Shown in pieces: positions 18,673 through 28,279 of a stretch of 64,000 bases of DNA (its first letter is position 1; every line of letters starts with the position of its first letter). This DNA is from UBA4744 sp963718995. GTDB lineage: Bacteria > Actinomycetota > Acidimicrobiia > Spongiisociales > UBA4744. The notes beneath the pieces were generated by a model. That model saw only the letters and a program-made list of their open reading frames with translations, did no database searches and was not told where the DNA came from. A program made the position numbers and the translations under genes. Where the stretch lies: positions 62,001-126,000 of the forward strand of contig CAVRAP010000001.1 in assembly GCA_963718995.1 (NCBI GenBank), in the 5' to 3' direction.

Positions 18673-19787
18673 CCTCCCTGCGCTCGGCGTTGCAGCGCCG
18701 GCTGGCCGCCCATCTGTCCGAACCGATCGAAGGGGCCCCCGAAGACGCCGTCGCGGTTGCGCCGTCCACGCTCGAGGAGACTGCGGAAATCCTGGCGACC
18801 GCCTCCCGCTACTCCCTCCCGGTGCTGGTGTGGGGTGGCGGTACCCATCAGGGAATGGGCGGTCGGGTCGATCCGGCAGTGGTTCTCTCCACCGCCCGGC
18901 TGGATTCGATTGTGGATTGGCAACCGGAGGACCTGACGGTCGTCGTCGAAGCCGGAGTGCGGGTGGCCGACCTCGAAGATCGACTGGCCGCGGTCAACCA
19001 AACGGCGGTACTCCCGGAAGTGTCCGGGGAGGCAACGGTCGGCGGGGTGGTGGCGGCCGGGATCTCGGGTTTCCGCCGCCTGCGATACGGCCCTACCCGG
19101 GACAGAATGCTGGAGGTCGATCTCGTCACCGGAGATGGTCGCCTGGTCCGAGGTGGGGGCCGCGTCGTCAAGAACGTCACCGGGTATGACCTGCCTCGCC
19201 TGGCCACCGGTTCGTTCGGCTCTCTAGGCCTGATCGGACGAGTGTGTCTCAAGCTATGGCCGCTCCCCGAGGCACGGCGGACGGTGACGCTGGCCAAACG
19301 CCGACTGGACTACGGGTACCGGCCCTTGGCCGTGATCGAAGAGCGGGACCAGGTGCGGGTCTACCTGGCCGGGACGCTCGCCGAAGTCGAGGCTCGAACC
19401 ACTGAATTGGGTGGGCTTCATCATGAAGGATGGCAGTGGCCGCAGGCTTTGACCGGGTCGATCACGCTATCGCTCCGTCTGGCCCCCCGGCTCTTGCAGG
19501 ATGCACTCGACGAGCTCCCGAAGTCGTGGAGCTACCAGGCCTTGCCGGGAGTGGGAGAGGCGCGTATCGGCCTCGAAGACTTCGAACCAAAAACCGTGAG
19601 CGAGATACGCCGCCGGGTTGAGAGGCACGGCGGCGCTCTCGTGCTCACCACCGCACCCATAGAGGCGTATCACACGTTTGATGCCTGGGGAACACCTCCG
19701 GCCGGGATGGACCTGCAACGTCGTGTCGTGGCCCGCTTCGACCCGGATCGGATCGTAAACCCGGGTCGATTGCCCGGAGGCCTGTGA
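18669..19787 (+). CDS. glcE: Glycolate oxidase FAD-binding subunit GlcE
   Basis: A 372-residue GlcE. It has a shorter FAD-binding domain than GlcD: VLVWGGGTHQGMGGRVDP, LTVVVEAGVRVADLE, SGEATVGGVVAAGISGF and GGGRVVKNVTGYDLPRL, then a reduced C-terminal region ending FDPDRIVNPGRLPGG. ATG 18669 is chosen because it overlaps the glcD stop (ATGA), the arrangement repeated at the glcE/glcF junction. GlcE pairs with GlcD in the membrane-associated glycolate dehydrogenase. Confidence 0.93.
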   Translation: MTSLRSALQRRLAAHLSEPIEGAPEDAVAVAPSTLEETAEILATASRYSLPVLVWGGGTHQGMGGRVDPAVVLSTARLDSIVDWQPEDLTVVVEAGVRVADLEDRLAAVNQTAVLPEVSGEATVGGVVAAGISGFRRLRYGPTRDRMLEVDLVTGDGRLVRGGGRVVKNVTGYDLPRLATGSFGSLGLIGRVCLKLWPLPEARRTVTLAKRRLDYGYRPLAVIEERDQVRVYLAGTLAEVEARTTELGGLHHEGWQWPQALTGSITLSLRLAPRLLQDALDELPKSWSYQALPGVGEARIGLEDFEPKTVSEIRRRVERHGGALVLTTAPIEAYHTFDAWGTPPAGMDLQRRVVARFDPDRIVNPGRLPGGL

Positions 19788-21034
19788 TGGGCTGGGTAAC
19801 GACGCAAGCCCCGCGATCGGCCGAGCTCGCCGCTTGCGTTGATTGTGGCCTGTGCCTCCCGCACTGTCCGACCTTCCGGTTGACCGGTGACGAAACGGCC
19901 TCTCCACGGGGTCGGATCGCCGCGATGCGCGCCGTCGCGAATGAGGTGGTCCCGCTCGACGGGGCGTTCGAGGACATGATGTCGTTCTGCCTGCAGTGCC
20001 GGGCTTGTGAAACTGCCTGTCCTTCTCTGGTCCCGTTCGGTCGGGTCATGGAAGGGGCCCGGGCGGAGCTGACGGCGCAACGCCCGACCGCCGGGCGCCG
20101 GCTACGCCACGGCCTGCTCGGCCGTTTGGTGACGAGCCCCGGTTGGCTGCGCCTGGCCACCAGGTCACTACGGTTCGCGCAAAGGACGGGGGCCGTCCGG
20201 CTCCTGCCTGGTTCGCTCAAGTCCAGCCTGGCCGGAATGAGAGATCGAGCCGGTACCTCCCCCGGCATGCGAGGCACAGTGCATTTGGCGAAGGGCGAGC
20301 AGATCGGCTCTGTCGCGCTGCTGGCCGGGTGCGTGATGGAAGCGTGGTTTGGCCCGGTCCATGTTGCAGCCGTTGAGCTGTTGACGCGAGCCGGGTACCG
20401 GGTTGTCGTTCCCCTGCGCCAGACCTGCTGTGGTGCGCTGGCGGCCCATGACGGGGATTCCAGACGAGCGACCCGCTTGGCCGCCCGAAACGTCCGGGCA
20501 CTCCAGGGTGTCGATCTGGTCGTGAGCGACGCCGCCGGATGCAGTGCACACCTCAAGGAATATGCCGAGTGGGCCGGAGACGGTGGTTCGATCCTGGCCG
20601 AACGGGCTCGTGACATCACCGAGGTCATCGCCGCGGCCATCAACGAAGGTCGGCTTCCCACCATGTCGATCAACCGGGGTGCGGTGGCCGTCCAGGATCC
20701 CTGCCATCTGCGACATGCGCAGCGGATCGTTGACGAACCTCGGGCCATTCTCTCGGCGGCCGGCTACCAACCCGTGGATCTGGCCGATGACCAGTGTTGT
20801 GGGGCCGCCGGTTTGTACTCTCTGCTTCGTCCGCAAACGGCTCGTGAATTAGGTGAGCAGAAGGCCGCGCAGATCCGGTCGGCGGGGTCGACGGTGGTTG
20901 CGTCGGCCAACCCGGGATGTGAGGTGCAGGTCCGGGCCCATCTCGAGAACTGGTACCGCGTTGCACATCCGATCGAGCTCTATTGGGAATCTCTCCAGGA
21001 GAAGGAACTCCAGAGTCGGGAAGACCCCGAGTAG
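19787..21034 (+). CDS. glcF: Glycolate oxidase iron-sulphur subunit GlcF
   Basis: A 415-residue subunit with two [4Fe-4S] ferredoxin motifs: CVDCGLCLPHCP (Cys17, 20, 23, 27) and CLQCRACETACPS about 50 residues later. Two CCG domains follow (TCCGALAAHDG and QCCGAAG), each with its paired Cys upstream, as in heterodisulfide reductase-like proteins. It carries electrons from the GlcDE flavins to quinone. ATG 19787 shares one base with the glcE stop (TGATG); GTG 19784 is possible. No lldP- or glcA-type permease or glcB follows, so the operon is just glcDEF. Confidence 0.93.
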   Translation: MGWVTTQAPRSAELAACVDCGLCLPHCPTFRLTGDETASPRGRIAAMRAVANEVVPLDGAFEDMMSFCLQCRACETACPSLVPFGRVMEGARAELTAQRPTAGRRLRHGLLGRLVTSPGWLRLATRSLRFAQRTGAVRLLPGSLKSSLAGMRDRAGTSPGMRGTVHLAKGEQIGSVALLAGCVMEAWFGPVHVAAVELLTRAGYRVVVPLRQTCCGALAAHDGDSRRATRLAARNVRALQGVDLVVSDAAGCSAHLKEYAEWAGDGGSILAERARDITEVIAAAINEGRLPTMSINRGAVAVQDPCHLRHAQRIVDEPRAILSAAGYQPVDLADDQCCGAAGLYSLLRPQTARELGEQKAAQIRSAGSTVVASANPGCEVQVRAHLENWYRVAHPIELYWESLQEKELQSREDPE

Positions 21035-21072
21035 GCTGTGCCGACCTCATGCGAAATCCAGGAGTGGGAACC

Positions 21073-21681
21073 GTGGACGACCCCCAGGTCACGATCCAAC
21101 CTACAACCGAGCCGGACGCCAGGCGCCTGTTCCGGTTGTTCCGCCGCATCGCCGGTACCACCCTCGATGTGGGACTGCTGGTGGTTGGTACCGCCCTGGT
21201 TGCGCTGGCCATTGTCGTGCTGCTCGACGGTTTCGAAGTCCTCGATATTGGTTTGACGCGCTCGACGGGTGAGATGCTGGGGTCTGGCCTGGTGATAGCT
21301 GTGTTTGGTGCCTTTGCGTTGGGCGTGGCGGTCGAAGGTCCGATCCGGGCGCTGCGCACTCGCACCGGTTCGGAAATCGAAATGCTGCTCGTCCGGGCCG
21401 GGTCCTTGCTGGTGGTGGGCGGCGTTCTCTTCATCATCGGGAAGTTCATCGAGAAGTACGTCGAGGAGCTTCCCTCGACCTTCGGTATTGCCAACGATGT
21501 GCTGGTCGCTACCGGTGTCGCCGGCCTCACCGTCACGTTGCTTCTCGGAGCCACCGCCCTGTGGGGTCTGCGGCGCTACTACGCCGACCGTCCCTGGCTG
21601 GATCTGATCGAGTTGCCCGTCCTCTATACGTTGTGGGTCATCGGAACGCTGATCGTGTTCAGCATCATGTTCATCGACTGA
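21073..21681 (+). CDS. Membrane protein with four helices, unknown
   Basis: A 202-residue protein. A polar N-terminus (VTIQPTTEPDARRLFRLFRR) leads to four hydrophobic segments: GLLVVGTALVALAIVVLL, GSGLVIAVFGAFALGVAV, AGSLLVVGGVLFIIGKF and DVLVATGVAGLTVTLLLGA; a fifth, VLYTLWVIGTLIVFSIMF, ends the chain. GTG 21073 is preferred because AGGAG lies 8 bases upstream; ATG 21049 is in frame but has no clear binding site. It follows glcF by 38 bases on the same strand, but nothing links it to glycolate metabolism. Confidence 0.72.
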   Translation: MDDPQVTIQPTTEPDARRLFRLFRRIAGTTLDVGLLVVGTALVALAIVVLLDGFEVLDIGLTRSTGEMLGSGLVIAVFGAFALGVAVEGPIRALRTRTGSEIEMLLVRAGSLLVVGGVLFIIGKFIEKYVEELPSTFGIANDVLVATGVAGLTVTLLLGATALWGLRRYYADRPWLDLIELPVLYTLWVIGTLIVFSIMFID

Positions 21682-21684
21682 CGA

Positions 21685-22260
21685 CTACTCCACGAACGGG
21701 TCGGGGAGCCGATCCGTGAGGTCTTCCCGCAGTTCGTAGAACTCTTGTCGGGTGATGTCCATCACGACCTTCTCACCAAGCTGACCGTTGCGGTAGACGC
21801 TCCGGCGGAACCGGGCCGCTACCCGAAACCCAAGTCTCTCGGCCAGGGCAATGGCACGGGGGTTCATGGAGTGGGTCCAGAGACGTACCACCCGGAGGCC
21901 CAACTCCTCGAACATGAACCGCAGCAACAGCTCGTTGGCCTCGCGAGCGTATCCGGTTCCCCAATACTGCTTTGCGACCATCACCCCGAGACCTGCGGAG
22001 AAGCGGGGTTTGAGGCCCGAGTAACCGACGAAACCGACCCGATCGCCGGACTCCCGCTCCTCGATGATGAAACGACCTTCGTCCGGATCAAAGGAGAACT
22101 CTCGTGCTTCGTAGCGCTTTGCCATCATCTCGCGGGTGTAGTGAGGTGGCAGCGTTTTGGGCCAGGCCTGGGTGTCCAGGTCGTTGCGCAGGAAGGTGAC
22201 GAATTCCACGTCGTCAATTCGCTCTTCGCGCAGCCGGATGTGCGCGCCCTCAATAGCCAT
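21685..22260 (-). CDS. GNAT acetyltransferase, RimJ/RimL type
   Basis: A 191-residue GNAT protein. It opens IEGAHIRLREERIDDVEFV, a RimJ/RimL-like first strand, has a GVMVAKQYWGTGYAREANELLL acetyl-CoA-binding region (here lacking a classic Q/RxxGxG/A but with WGTGYA in its place) and ends the fold with NPRAIALAERLGFRVAARF. Members acetylate ribosomal protein N-termini or small amines; the substrate is not indicated. It overlaps the upstream acetyltransferase gene by 11 bases and so is probably co-transcribed with it. Confidence 0.88.
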   Translation of the reverse strand: MAIEGAHIRLREERIDDVEFVTFLRNDLDTQAWPKTLPPHYTREMMAKRYEAREFSFDPDEGRFIIEERESGDRVGFVGYSGLKPRFSAGLGVMVAKQYWGTGYAREANELLLRFMFEELGLRVVRLWTHSMNPRAIALAERLGFRVAARFRRSVYRNGQLGEKVVMDITRQEFYELREDLTDRLPDPFVE

Positions 22261-22786
22261 GGCGGGCCTGCCATTCTTCGCGGGTCAGATCGAAGCCGAT
22301 CGCATCAAAATATGTGCCGTTGCGGATTCCCTCTCGACGGACCCGTCCCGCTTCGCGGAATCCGTACTGCTTCGCGAAGGCGCAGCCGGGTTCGTTCCAT
22401 GCATCGACCCACGTCTCCATCGCCAGGGCAGGAGAGGAACCGAATTGTTGGAGTAGCAGCTGATCGAGGGCATCGGTTCCGAATCCCTGCCGCTGGCTGG
22501 CGGTACCGATCACGACAGAAACGAACGGGGACAGCGGATCCCAGGTCGTGTCGAGCGAACCGATACCGACCAGCGTGTCGTCGTCGACTAGCGCCAGATG
22601 GGTTTCACCATCCGGTTTGATCCATCTGTCGACAAGATCCTCGATCTGGGAGTGGGAAAGGGGCCGGTTGTGCTCGTCTTCGAGATAGCGGCGCCCCAGG
22701 AGCGCCGGTTCGTTGAGCAATTCGTGGAGCCGGGGCGCGTCGGAGAGCTCAAAGGCTCGCAACCTGATTCTCGATTCGCCGGACAT
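22250..22786 (-). CDS. GNAT acetyltransferase
   Basis: A 178-residue GNAT protein with RIRLRAFELSDAPRLHELLN at the start, VVIGTASQRQGFGTDALDQLLL as the acetyl-CoA loop (QRQGFGT fits the Q/RxxGxG/A motif), and FAKQYGFREAGRVRREGI near the end. It belongs to the RimJ/RimL-like group by architecture but is divergent from its neighbour, so the pair is not a recent duplication. The start at ATG 22786 gives a normal-length domain. Substrate unknown. Confidence 0.87.
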   Translation of the reverse strand: MSGESRIRLRAFELSDAPRLHELLNEPALLGRRYLEDEHNRPLSHSQIEDLVDRWIKPDGETHLALVDDDTLVGIGSLDTTWDPLSPFVSVVIGTASQRQGFGTDALDQLLLQQFGSSPALAMETWVDAWNEPGCAFAKQYGFREAGRVRREGIRNGTYFDAIGFDLTREEWQARHGY

Positions 22787-22849
22787 GAGGTGATGTCTAG
22801 CTGAAAGTGATCCCGTCCGCCGACCGGAGACTGATGATTCGACCGCTTC

Positions 22850-23719
22850 CTACTGGAGCGCCTTCTCGTACATGAGTGACGGGTGGAGCTCCAAGCCCGC
22901 CCGGTGGACTGCACGGAGCAGCCAGTCGGTTTGCGGAAAGAGCATGCGGAAACGTTCGGCTCCTTGCTCGTCGGCGAGTTCTATGGCCGCTCGCAACAGT
23001 CGGTGAGCGTCCTCGGGTCCCGTGACCATCCACGAGACCCGGAATTGGTCCTCCTCGATCGCCCCGATGAGCCATCCGGCCGGACACTCCCAGAGAGCTC
23101 GGGACCGGGCGGCGTTGACGACATCGTCGATGGTCATCTGACGCCACGTCCACCCGACGGCCGGGAACAGCCCGTGTCCGGCCTTGATCGAGTCTCCGGT
23201 TGACCACGCCAGGAAGGCCGGCTCCACCTCATGGACCCCGGCAGGGCGCAGACGCTCTTCAGCAGGTGCTCGTCGACCGCCGTTTCCCGTGGTGTTCGGC
23301 ACCGACCGGCCGACGTCCTTCTGAGCCATGGCCCATCGCGCCACGAGACGATATCCGGACTTCTCCACCTGGTGCTGAGCCGGTTCGTTCCAGTCTTCGG
23401 TCAAGAGGCGCATCACCAGGCCGCCCCGCTCGGCCGCCCACATCTCCCCGGCCCGGGTGAGCCTGCCTGCGATACCTTTTCGCCGGTGATCGGGATGGAC
23501 TCGGGCCGCCTGCGCCCACGCCTCGGAGGGCGACAGCATCGAGACCCTGGCCATGCCGATGGCTTCGTCACGATCGGAGGCGGCGATGAGGATCTGGCCG
23601 TTCGGGTTCTCCAACCACGAATCGAACGCATCGGTCACGTAATCGCCCCAGGAAAAGGTATCCGTGGTGAAGGCGGCGATGGCCGCCTTGTCTTCGGGCC
23701 GGGCTGACCTGATGATCAT
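22850..23719 (-). CDS. GNAT acetyltransferase with C-terminal extension
   Basis: A 289-residue protein. The first 150 residues form a GNAT domain: MIIRSARPEDKAAIAAF, AARVHPDHRRKGIAGRLTRA (acetyl-CoA loop RRKGIAG), NEPAQHQVEKSGYRLVARW. The remaining 140 residues contain a second, weaker alpha/beta half with FRVSWMVTGPEDAHRLLRAA, suggesting a tandem GNAT-like or pseudo-GNAT domain. It is the first of three adjacent acetyltransferase genes on this strand, 63 bases before the next. No substrate clue. Confidence 0.85.
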   Translation of the reverse strand: MIIRSARPEDKAAIAAFTTDTFSWGDYVTDAFDSWLENPNGQILIAASDRDEAIGMARVSMLSPSEAWAQAARVHPDHRRKGIAGRLTRAGEMWAAERGGLVMRLLTEDWNEPAQHQVEKSGYRLVARWAMAQKDVGRSVPNTTGNGGRRAPAEERLRPAGVHEVEPAFLAWSTGDSIKAGHGLFPAVGWTWRQMTIDDVVNAARSRALWECPAGWLIGAIEEDQFRVSWMVTGPEDAHRLLRAAIELADEQGAERFRMLFPQTDWLLRAVHRAGLELHPSLMYEKALQ

Positions 23720-23791
23720 GCGAAAAGCATAGGACGGACTCGCGCGGTCAGGACTGCCCGGTTGGAACCCGGGTTGATACCGAAGCCGCCG

Positions 23792-25553
23792 TCACATGCG
23801 CTCGGGCACCTCGATACCGAGCAGATCGAGCAACAGGGAGAGCTCCTCGAGGGTCAGTTCAACGAGGGCCAGCCAGGACGCTTGTCGAGCCGGGTCCTCT
23901 TCACGGAGAATGTGGCACTCCTCGTAGAAGCGATTGAACTGAGTGGCCAGTTCGTAGGCGTACTCGGCGATGTGGTTGGGTGCCCTGAGCTCGAAAGCCC
24001 GTTCGAGTACCTCGGGGAGTCGGGCCAGGTAGAGCATCAAGTTGCGCTCGGCGTCAACCCCCGGCGATACGAGGGGTCCGGGCGCCAATCCAGCTTCCCG
24101 GGCATTGCGGAGGATCGATTTGATCCGAACTGCGGAGTACTGGAGATATGGTCCGGTCTTCCCTTCGAACGATGCAAACCGGTCCAGATCGAACAGGTAG
24201 TTGGACGTTCGGTGATTGCTCAGGTCGCCGAACTTGAGGGCGGCCAGGCCGACCCGGCGGGCAATCTCGGTCCGCTCGACCTCCGGGTACTCCTGCGCGA
24301 TATCTGCGTCGGAGAGTCTCTGCCCGGCCGCCCCGGTGACGAGTGCGATCAGAGTCCCGCAGCTTGAGCACCCCGCCCTTGCGCGTTTGGAACGGCTTGC
24401 CGTCCGGGCCGTTCATGGTCCCGAACTTGATGTGTTCCATTCCGACGCTTTCGGGTGCGATTCCGCTGCGCCGGGCGGCCCGGAACACCTGATCGAAGTG
24501 AAACGATTGGCGGGCATCGACGACATACAGAAGCAATTCCCGGTCCAGGTCGTCGACCCGCTCCTCGACGGTGGCGAGGTCGGTCGTCGAGTAGAGGAAC
24601 CCACCGTCCGACTTGGCGACCAGGAACGGCGGCATGTCGGTCTTGTCATCCGGTTCGGCGATATCGATGACGAGGGCACCGTCGCTCTCTTTCGCCACGC
24701 CGACCTCGTTCAGCCGTTCGATCATCGGATCGATGCGGTCGTGCACCGTCGACTCGCCGTGCCAGAGATCGAATTCGACTCCCAGGCTGGCGAAGTCGCG
24801 GCGGTGGGCTGTCATGGAGATGTCGTGGAGTTGTTGCCAGAGCGCCCGGTACCCGGCCCGCCCCTGCTGCAGTTCGACCGTGGCGATGCGGGCCCGTTCA
24901 GCTTCTTCCGGGTCTGCTGCACAGCGCGCCGAGACCAGCGGGTACATGGCTTCGAGGTCGTCGAGGGTGACCTCGATCGTCGGGTACTCGCCCGTGAACT
25001 CTGGATCGAAAAACGGAAGCTCCGGGTGAAGCCTGGCTATCTCGATGATGAGCATGCCCATCTGGGTGCCCCAGTCTCCGAAGTGGGCATCGCCGAGCGT
25101 GTCGTGACCGAGGAATCGGGCGATCCGCCGGAGGGAGTCACCGATGATGGTGGCGCGCAGGTGCCCGACGTGCATTTCCTTGGCAACGTTGGGGCCGCCG
25201 TAGTCGACCAGCACCTTGAGCGGCCGGATCTCGGGCACCCCGAAGCGTGCGTCACCGGCCACCACCTGCATCTCCCTGCCAAGGAAGTCGTCGGTCAAGC
25301 TGATGTTGATGAACCCCGGTCCGGCCAGAGAGAGATGGCCAAATCGCTCGTCTGACTCCACTCGATCGACGATGTCCTGGGCAATCTCGCGGGGGGGTCG
25401 TCCGGCCGCGTTGGCCGCGGGTAGTGCCCCGTTGCACTGGAACTGTCCCAGATCGGGCCGCTGCGAGACCACCACGGTGCCAAACGCCCCGTCCAGGCCG
25501 GCCTGCTCGAAGGCGTCGCCGAAGATTTGGGTGAGATCATTGAGGAGAGACAT
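23792..25553 (-). CDS. argS: Arginyl-tRNA synthetase (frameshifted)
   Basis: A class I arginyl-tRNA synthetase, about 586 residues after removing one extra base near 24352. Seen: the Add-1 N-domain, the HIGH-type motif in GPNVAKEMHVGHLRATIIGD, the STTDLATVEERV core, a KMSKS-region KPFQTRKGG, and downstream of the shift LSDADIAQEYPEVERTEIA, KFGDLSNHRTSNYLFDLDRF and the anticodon-binding ALVELTLEELSLLLDLLGI. Without the correction the chain loses its anticodon-binding domain. The gene is essential and single-copy in most bacteria, so the break is almost surely a sequence error. ATG 25553 begins the conserved N-terminus MSLLNDLTQIF. Confidence 0.93.
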
Positions 25554-25680
25554 GCGCTGCCGTTGTTGAGGTTTCTTGCAGGATAGGCTGCCGGGTGCAC
25601 GGTCGCCGCTCCCCGGCTCTTCTTCGGAGGATCGGCAGCATGGTTTCATGAACTATCCGATGACGTAGCAGAGGGGCGGG

Positions 25681-26646
25681 ATGCCGGAAGCCAAAGGTCG
25701 TTATGTCGCCCTGGTGCTCGCGGCGCTGCTCGGACTGGGAGCCTGTTCGCCCGGTGGTGAGGATGTGGTCACCGTGTATACCTCCGTCACCCAGGAAACC
25801 GTTGATGCCGTCGTCGAGGCCTTTACCCGGGATCACCCGGGGACAAACGTCGAGGTGTTCCGTGCGCCGACGGGCGAACTCACCGCCCGTATTGCCGCCG
25901 AGCAACGTGAGGGCGGGATCCAGGCCGATGTGATCTGGCTGACCGACCCCCTCTCGATGCAGCAATACGATGCGGATGGCCTCCTGGGTGGCTTCAGTCC
26001 CGCCGACGTTGATCAGATTCCCGCCGAGTTCCGTTCGGATCGCTTCTGGGGCACCCGGCTCCTCTCGATGGTGATCGTCGAGCAAGCCGGTTTGAATCCT
26101 CCGCTCCGCGGATGGGAAGACCTCGCCGACCCGGCCGTTGGAGTTGTGGCGATCCCCGACCCCGCCTTCGCAGGTTCGGCCCTGGGAGCTATGGCCTACC
26201 TGGCCATGGCGGATGGATTCGGGTTCGACTTCTATGCCCGTTTGGTCGCCAACGGGGGAGTACAGGTCAATTCGCCCGGGGACGTCGTGACCGGTGTCGC
26301 CGAGGGGCAATTTGCGGCGGGAATGACGCTGGCGTCGTCGGCCCGGGCGGCTATTGCCAAGGGCTCGCCGATCGAGATCGTTTGGCCCGAACCGGGTGCG
26401 ATCGTCATCTACAGCCCGATCGGGATCTTTGCATCGACCACCCGTCCGACCGCGGCAGGGGCCTTCGTGGATCTCGTGCTGTCCGTTTCTGGACAGGAAG
26501 CGATCGCCGGGACGGGCTGGCAACCCGTGCGGGGGGACGTGGCCTGGGAGGTCGACGGCGGTCCAGGTGTTGCTCCTGTCTGGGCGGACGTGTTCAACCG
26601 CCAGGAAGAGCTGCTTGCCGCCTATCGGGAGATCTTTGGTGGTTGA
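25681..26646 (+). CDS. ABC transporter substrate-binding lipoprotein, iron(III) type
   Basis: A 321-residue binding protein. A signal peptide ends in the lipobox LGLGAC (Cys22), giving a membrane-anchored lipoprotein outside the cell. The mature part follows the type II fold of FbpA/AfuA-like proteins: VVTVYTSVTQETVDAVVEAF, then GIQADVIWLTDPLSM and a C-terminal GQEAIAGTGWQPVRGDV. Such proteins bind Fe3+ or, in related families, 2-aminoethylphosphonate or thiamine; the ligand cannot be fixed from sequence. It overlaps the permease gene by 8 bases. Confidence 0.87.
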   Translation: MPEAKGRYVALVLAALLGLGACSPGGEDVVTVYTSVTQETVDAVVEAFTRDHPGTNVEVFRAPTGELTARIAAEQREGGIQADVIWLTDPLSMQQYDADGLLGGFSPADVDQIPAEFRSDRFWGTRLLSMVIVEQAGLNPPLRGWEDLADPAVGVVAIPDPAFAGSALGAMAYLAMADGFGFDFYARLVANGGVQVNSPGDVVTGVAEGQFAAGMTLASSARAAIAKGSPIEIVWPEPGAIVIYSPIGIFASTTRPTAAGAFVDLVLSVSGQEAIAGTGWQPVRGDVAWEVDGGPGVAPVWADVFNRQEELLAAYREIFGG

Positions 26647-28279
26647 ATCCGTTGCCGTCCGTCGTCCTCGCTGGGCAGCGATTGGCCTGGGGACGGCCGG
26701 ACTCCTCCTCGTTCTGCTGGTGGTGGTTCCGCTGTTTGAGCTTTTTCGGGGAGCGATCGGAGAAGGGTGGTCGTCCGCTACGGAAGCTCTGCAAGGGTCG
26801 GGGACCGGCACGGTCGTGTTCAACACCCTGTGGACCGGTTCCGGTCGCGACCGCACTGGCCGTGCTCATCGGTGCCACAGCCGCATTTGCGACCGAGCGG
26901 GTGGCCATCCCGGCCCGGAACTGGCTGAGATTGGGTTTGCTGCTCCCCCTGGTCACCCCGCCTTTCGTGTCCGCGCTCAGCTGGACGCAGGCTTACGGCC
27001 CGGGCGGGATCATCGACGATGCGATCGGATGGACCTTGCCCGGCTTGTTTGGTGGTCCGGGAATTGTCGCGGTGATCGCGGTCAACGCGGTACCGCTCGC
27101 CTACCTGATCGTGGCGGCAGGTCTGGCGACGAGAGTGGCCCCGGATTTGGAGCGAGCCGCGCGGGCGGCGGGTTCCAACGAGTGGGGGACCTTCCGGCTG
27201 GTCACTCTGCCGCTGCTCCGTCCCGCTCTCTTCGGCGCCGCGGCGCTGGTGTTCGTTTTCTCGGTCAACTCGTTCGGGATACCGGCGCTGCTCGGATCGC
27301 CCGCCGGATTCGGGACGATGACAACCCGGATCTATCAGGATCTGGCCCGTTCGGCTGCGCCGGCGGCCTTCACCAGGGTGCTGGTGCTGGCGGCGGTCCT
27401 GGTCGTCTTCACGGTCACGGTGGTGGCCCTTGCCGACCGCCGTTTCGGCCTTGCCCGGGACGTGGTCCGCACCGCGGGTTCGGCAGGTAGCTCACCTTCG
27501 CGGGGCTCGAGATCCTGGTGGCCCGCCGTGGTCTTGTGGGTCTACGTGGCGTTCACCGCCCTGATTCCGTTGGGTGCGCTTCTCTTGAGCTCGATCACCC
27601 GGGCGGTTGGGTTGTCGCCCGTTCCGGCGAATTGGACGCTCGCCAACTTTGGGGAGGCCCTGGCCGGGAGCTACGGATCGGCACTTGCTCGGAGCCTGGC
27701 ACTGGCGGCGATCGCGGCGACGGTGGTATGTGCTCCTCGGTGGATTGGCTGCCTCCCTGGCCCGACGACCGGGTGGTCGTTCAATCGGCACGGCTGCCCT
27801 TCTCACTTTTGCCGTTCCTGGTTCCGCCCTGGCTGTGGCCGTCTTGCTGGCCTACGGGCCGTGGTTGCGGGACACGCTGTTGATCATCCTGGTTGCCTAT
27901 TTGGCAAAATTCTGGGCGCTCGGACACCGATCGATTGCCGGTTCGGCCGACGCGATTCCGCCCGACCTGTATCGGGCTGCCCGGAGTGGGGGAGCAGGTC
28001 CGGTGACCGCGTTGCGGACGGTAATTGTTCCGCTCCTGCGCCCGGCAATCGCAGCCGCCTGGGCGATCGTTTTTCTGTTTGCGTTTCACGAGCTGACGAT
28101 GTCAACGCTGCTCTACGGTCCGGGGAGTGAGACGCTGGCCGTGGTCATCTTGAATCTCCGCCAGTTAGGGGACGTCACCGTCACGTCGGCAATGGCGGTC
28201 TTGCTGACCGGTCTGGTGCTGGTGGCGTTCTGTCCCGGTCTTTGCGGTTCGACGCCTGGCCCGGGCGGTATCGCGATGA
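26639..28279 (+). CDS. ABC transporter permease, iron(III) type, two-domain (frameshifted)
   Basis: About 546 residues with two binding-protein-dependent transport domains in one chain, as in FbpB. Three extra bases (near 26832, 27727 and 28232) divide it among frames. Seen: an N-terminal membrane helix (LLLVLLVVVPLFELF), the first EAA-type loop ERAARAAGSNEWGTFRLVTL, the second domain starting VVLWVYVAFTALIPLGALLL, and the second EAA loop YRAARSGGAGPVTALRTVIV. After correction the last frame ends VFAVRRLARAVSR with a stop overlapping the ATPase start (ATGA), which supports the repaired reading. It starts at GTG 26639. Confidence 0.82.

Noticed and set aside
24054..25553. argS as a truncated pseudogene
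   Set aside because: The missing anticodon-binding domain is present intact in the next frame, one base away, and the gene is normally essential.
26112..28130. A single 672-codon protein starting inside the binding-protein gene
   Set aside because: The N-terminal part is a shadow of the binding protein; only the part after about 26832 is real permease sequence.
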